Shown: one piece after another, positions 61,464 through 64,000 of the stretch
Numbering within the stretch: the stretch's first letter is position 1
Layout: each line of letters opens with the position of its first letter
Source: an uncultured Porphyromonas sp.
Lineage (GTDB): Bacteria; Bacteroidota; Bacteroidia; Bacteroidales; Porphyromonadaceae
Assembly (NCBI RefSeq): GCF_938046015.1
Contig: NZ_CALIXW010000044.1
Span: 62,001-126,000, forward strand
Reading direction: 5' to 3'
Length of the DNA: 64,000 nt
Made by a program: the position numbers and the translations under genes
The notes under the pieces: model-generated
Told to the model about the DNA's origin: nothing
Seen by the model: only the letters and a program-made list of their open reading frames with translations
Database searches by the model: none

Positions 61464-62633
61464 TTATTCAGCGCTCATCAGCACGACGCGGTTCCATACG
61501 TTCTCAGCGTAAGGCTGTACCGTGTCACCCTTCCAGTCAATCTTCAGGCGATCGCGAGAGATGCCATACTTCTTGACGAGGATATCAGCGACAGCTTCAG
61601 CACGACGCTTGGAGAGCTTGTAGTTGTAGTCAGGCGTACCGGTCTTGCGGTCAGCGAAGCCTACGAGCGTGATGGTCTCCGTGTTGTTCTTAGCGTACTC
61701 AGCGATATTGTAGACGTTGACCATCTGGTTGCGGTCTACGACGGCGCTGTTGAGGCGGAAGTAGATCACGTTACCGACGACCTTAGCAGCTGCAGCGGGA
61801 GCAGGCACGATGTCTGGGCAGCTTTCAGGGCGCTTAGCCAGCTCGGCGTTCTCTGCACGCAGCTTGTTGATCTGACCATTGAGGTCGCTGATCAGAGCAG
61901 GGTCGTTAGGCGTAATCGGATCGAACTCCTTCTTACCCAGGTGGAAGGTGAGCGAAGCACCAGCCTGAGCGTAGTAGTCAGAGTGGTTGTTAGGCACCGC
62001 CTGAGCCCCTGGGAGACGGAAGTTAGCACCCGATACCTGACCTTCGATATTGAAGTCTACGACGCGGCTGAGACGGAACTTCAGCTGAGCACCACCGAGG
62101 AGGACGGGACGGAAGGTATTGTTCTTATACTCTACACCACGAGCTGTGATCGTCGTGTTGTAGCCGAAACCAATCCCTACGAAGGGGATCAGGTGGAAGA
62201 CACGGTTCTCACGGTAAGGCGTGAAGTAGTTGACAACATCCAGCATGAAGTCAGCATGAGCCCAGCCGTAGGTAGCCTTGTGACGGAGGTAGCCGTTATG
62301 AGTTGCAGCTACGCGACCGAAAGGACCGTAAGGCTTGGAGAAGTCATAGAGCTGACCGCCCTGGAGCTGCACACGCATCCCGAAGGAAGGCGTCATCCAG
62401 CGACCTACTGCGATATTGGGGTTCACGAGGCTGATGCGATCGGAGAAGGAAGCGTGCTTGTTCTCACCTGCGAGGTTGATGACAGCAGCATCCCCTACTT
62501 CGATGAACCAGTGAGCCGTGGCCTTATCCTTAGCGAAAACCGTGCGCGAGCTACGGCTCTGTACTTCCTGAGCCTGAAGGCTACCAGCAGCCACGAGGCT
62601 TGCTAGTGCAAGCGTAATAACTTTCGTATTCAT
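61464..62633 (-). CDS. OmpA family outer-membrane protein (second of pair)
   Basis: A 389-residue outer-membrane protein like P. gingivalis Pgm7/Omp40. It has a signal peptide (MNTKVITLALASLVAAGSLQAQ), an N-terminal barrel to about residue 230, a short helical linker (LNGQINKLRAENAELAKRPESCPD) and a C-terminal OmpA domain (NAVVIYFRLNS-type strand, LVGFADRKTGTPDYNYKLSKRRAEAVADIL) that should bind peptidoglycan. The linker contains a coiled-coil heptad pattern, consistent with the heterotrimer formed by the P. gingivalis pair. It follows its paralogue after 29 bp. Confidence 0.94.
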   Translation of the reverse strand: MNTKVITLALASLVAAGSLQAQEVQSRSSRTVFAKDKATAHWFIEVGDAAVINLAGENKHASFSDRISLVNPNIAVGRWMTPSFGMRVQLQGGQLYDFSKPYGPFGRVAATHNGYLRHKATYGWAHADFMLDVVNYFTPYRENRVFHLIPFVGIGFGYNTTITARGVEYKNNTFRPVLLGGAQLKFRLSRVVDFNIEGQVSGANFRLPGAQAVPNNHSDYYAQAGASLTFHLGKKEFDPITPNDPALISDLNGQINKLRAENAELAKRPESCPDIVPAPAAAAKVVGNVIYFRLNSAVVDRNQMVNVYNIAEYAKNNTETITLVGFADRKTGTPDYNYKLSKRRAEAVADILVKKYGISRDRLKIDWKGDTVQPYAENVWNRVVLMSAE

Positions 62634-62662
62634 TGCTATTCTTTGTGTCGTGTTACTGTGAG

Positions 62663-63799
62663 TTACTTAGAGCGGATGACGACGACACGATTCCAGCCGA
62701 GCTCTGCTGCGCTGTAAGGTGCTTCACCAGCTTCCTTCCACTCAACCGTGATCTTATCAGAGGATACACCGTACTTGTCGGTCAGCAGCTGAGCGACGGC
62801 ACGAGCACGCTTTTCAGCGAGACCCTTGAAGCGGCTTTCGTTCTTAGCTACATAGCCCGTCACGACGATCTCACCGTCGTTCTTAGCGAACTCAGAGGCA
62901 TCGAAGACCGTGATCAGCTGATCCTTGGAGACAACAGCCTTACCCTGCTCGAAGAGGATGGACTTATCCGCAACGAAGCGGTCAGCTGCAGGAGCTGCAG
63001 GCTGAGCCAGCTCGAGGTCGGGGCAGCTTTCAGGACGCTTAGCCAGCTCTGCATTCTCAGCACGGAGCTTGGAGATCTGCCCCTGAAGACCGTCGATATA
63101 GTTCTGATCCAGTGGCTCAACAGGGGTGAAGCCCTGACGACCGACGTGGAAGGTAAGACCAGCCAGAGCCGTCAGACGACGCGAGTTGTAGAGCTGATCA
63201 GCGGGATAGTTGGAGCGAAGCGCGAGGTTGTTGTAGGTAGCTTCACCTTCGAGGAAGATATCTACACGCTTAGCCACGTGGAAAGCGAGCTGGATACCAG
63301 CGTTCCCAGTCAGCGCATGTACGTTAGGCATACCCTTGACGCTGTTGTGGAACTTGTACTCATACCCAAGACCAACGTAAGGGATCAGGTGGAAGAGACG
63401 ATCCTCACGGTAGCTGGAGAAGTAGTTAACGACGTCGAACATGAAGTCGTAGTGACCACCTACATAGTAGTTATCATTACGATAGTTACCTGGCGAGGTA
63501 TGGAAGGTGTAGGTCTCACCCCCAACCAGCTTCAGACGGTTGGCATAGTAAGGCGTATGCCACTTACCTAGCGAAAGAGCAGCTGCGAAGGAAAGACGAT
63601 CCTTGTAGGGCACAGGTGCATTCTGCCTCGTGAACATAGCTGCTGCGCCCCCTGCGAGAGAGACGAAGTAGTTAGTCCCAGGCTTGTGAGTGAATGCTAC
63701 CTTGTGTGCAGGTGCATCCGTCGACGTGTGCTGCGTCTGAGCATTAGCAGAGAGGCCTACGAGACCCACTAATACAAGCAGCGAAGACTTGAGATTCAT
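62663..63799 (-). CDS. OmpA family outer-membrane protein (first of pair)
   Basis: A 378-residue paralogue like P. gingivalis Pgm6/Omp41. Signal peptide MNLKSSLLVLVGLVGLSANAQ, an N-terminal barrel region, the linker LQGQISKLRAENAELAKRPESCPD (nearly identical to that of its neighbour), and a C-terminal OmpA domain (IVVTGYVAKNESRFKGLAEKRARAVAQLLTDKYGV). These proteins stabilise the envelope and bind peptidoglycan. The promoter is at 63846-63853. Confidence 0.94.
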   Translation of the reverse strand: MNLKSSLLVLVGLVGLSANAQTQHTSTDAPAHKVAFTHKPGTNYFVSLAGGAAAMFTRQNAPVPYKDRLSFAAALSLGKWHTPYYANRLKLVGGETYTFHTSPGNYRNDNYYVGGHYDFMFDVVNYFSSYREDRLFHLIPYVGLGYEYKFHNSVKGMPNVHALTGNAGIQLAFHVAKRVDIFLEGEATYNNLALRSNYPADQLYNSRRLTALAGLTFHVGRQGFTPVEPLDQNYIDGLQGQISKLRAENAELAKRPESCPDLELAQPAAPAADRFVADKSILFEQGKAVVSKDQLITVFDASEFAKNDGEIVVTGYVAKNESRFKGLAEKRARAVAQLLTDKYGVSSDKITVEWKEAGEAPYSAAELGWNRVVVIRSK

Positions 63800-63845
63800 A
63801 ATACTGTATTCTTATAAGCTGATTATCTTGACTCTTTATTTTCGG

Positions 63846-63853
63846 CAAAGATA
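63846..63853 (-). promoter_or_regulatory. -7 promoter element of the OmpA operon
   Basis: The minus strand reads TATCTTTG, about 47 bp before the ATG, with an A-rich spacer. From here to the window end (63854-64000) nothing else is recognised. Confidence 0.65.
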
Positions 63854-64000
63854 GCATTTTTCTTCACATTCGACCATATCCGGCGAGCAAATCCGTTGAC
63901 ACTTTGCTCATCCCAGCGTCCACTCATATCCTCTAGCCTCGCCCCAAAGTTAAGCACAAGTAATCAAATACTAAGCATTTACACTAGACCAGCAAGGGCC

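Overview
The window is a chromosomal segment of a GC-rich member of the Bacteroidales, most likely a Porphyromonas. The protein set is the main evidence: a prolyl tripeptidyl peptidase with the catalytic Ser/Asp/His spacing of P. gingivalis PtpA, a tandem pair of OmpA proteins like P. gingivalis Pgm6/Pgm7, a Fe/Mn superoxide dismutase close to the P. gingivalis enzyme, DUF2027-Smr, DUF5689 and BACON proteins, and a TonB-dependent receptor with an N-terminal carboxypeptidase-regulatory-like domain. Many genes are preceded by the Bacteroidetes -7 promoter element TAnnTTTG. The species cannot be named from the sequence alone. No phage, insertion sequence, CRISPR array or rRNA is visible.

Layout. 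1-3.7 kb (minus strand): a glycosyltransferase cut by the window edge, an O-antigen-type flippase, chorismate synthase and a SlyD-like FKBP isomerase. 3.9-6 kb: an ABC exporter operon with its GntR repressor as last gene. 6.3-7.7 kb: tetR-fabG. 7.8-8.8 kb: a non-coding kilobase with a large composite inverted repeat and the first of seven copies of an 84-bp repeat element. 8.8-14.6 kb (plus): NAD salvage (pncB, nadD), agmatine-to-putrescine conversion (aguA, aguB) and topoisomerase IV subunit B. 14.7-17.6 kb (plus): an acetyltransferase-like gene, panD and ffh. 18-25 kb (minus): aroA, free-methionine-sulfoxide reductase, a sensor kinase, DUF2891, a dolichol-phosphate-mannose-synthase-like transferase, rnhB and sufS. 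25.6-33.5 kb: a secreted nuclease/TonB locus (EEP nuclease on the minus strand; divergently a TonB receptor, two DUF5689 lipoproteins and a DRGH nuclease). 33.7-41 kb: folB, a CAU tRNA, cobalamin late-step genes (adenosyltransferase, cobyric acid synthase, CobD-like), a C69 dipeptidase and an M16 peptidase. 41.2-44.5 kb (minus): an NYN-cold-shock fusion, OxyR, and an outer-membrane protein gene broken by one in-frame amber codon. 44.7-52.4 kb (minus): a compact tetrapyrrole/cobalt operon. 52.9-60.9 kb: a beta-barrel protein, SOD, CYTH, DUF2027-Smr, a membrane protein, purD, a PtpA-like peptidase and queD. 61.5-63.8 kb: the two OmpA proteins.

How the genes work together. The operon at 44.7-52.4 kb holds hemA, hemC, a CobA-HemD fusion, cobalt chelatase CbiK, a CbiM-CbiN fusion, and one polypeptide that joins CbiQ, CbiO and a precorrin-2 dehydrogenase domain. 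It combines cobalt import with synthesis of the tetrapyrrole that receives the cobalt. The cobO/cobQ/cobD genes at 34.7-37.8 kb supply later cobalamin steps. hemB, hemL and the middle cbi genes are not in the window.

The most unusual non-coding signal is a family of seven intergenic elements (8.5, 17.8, 25.2, 34.5, 44.6, 52.7 and 61.2 kb). Each has four 18-bp near-palindromes on an almost exact 22-bp pitch, and the third unit always carries a GACGTC/GACGCC core. They recur every 7-10 kb, always between genes.
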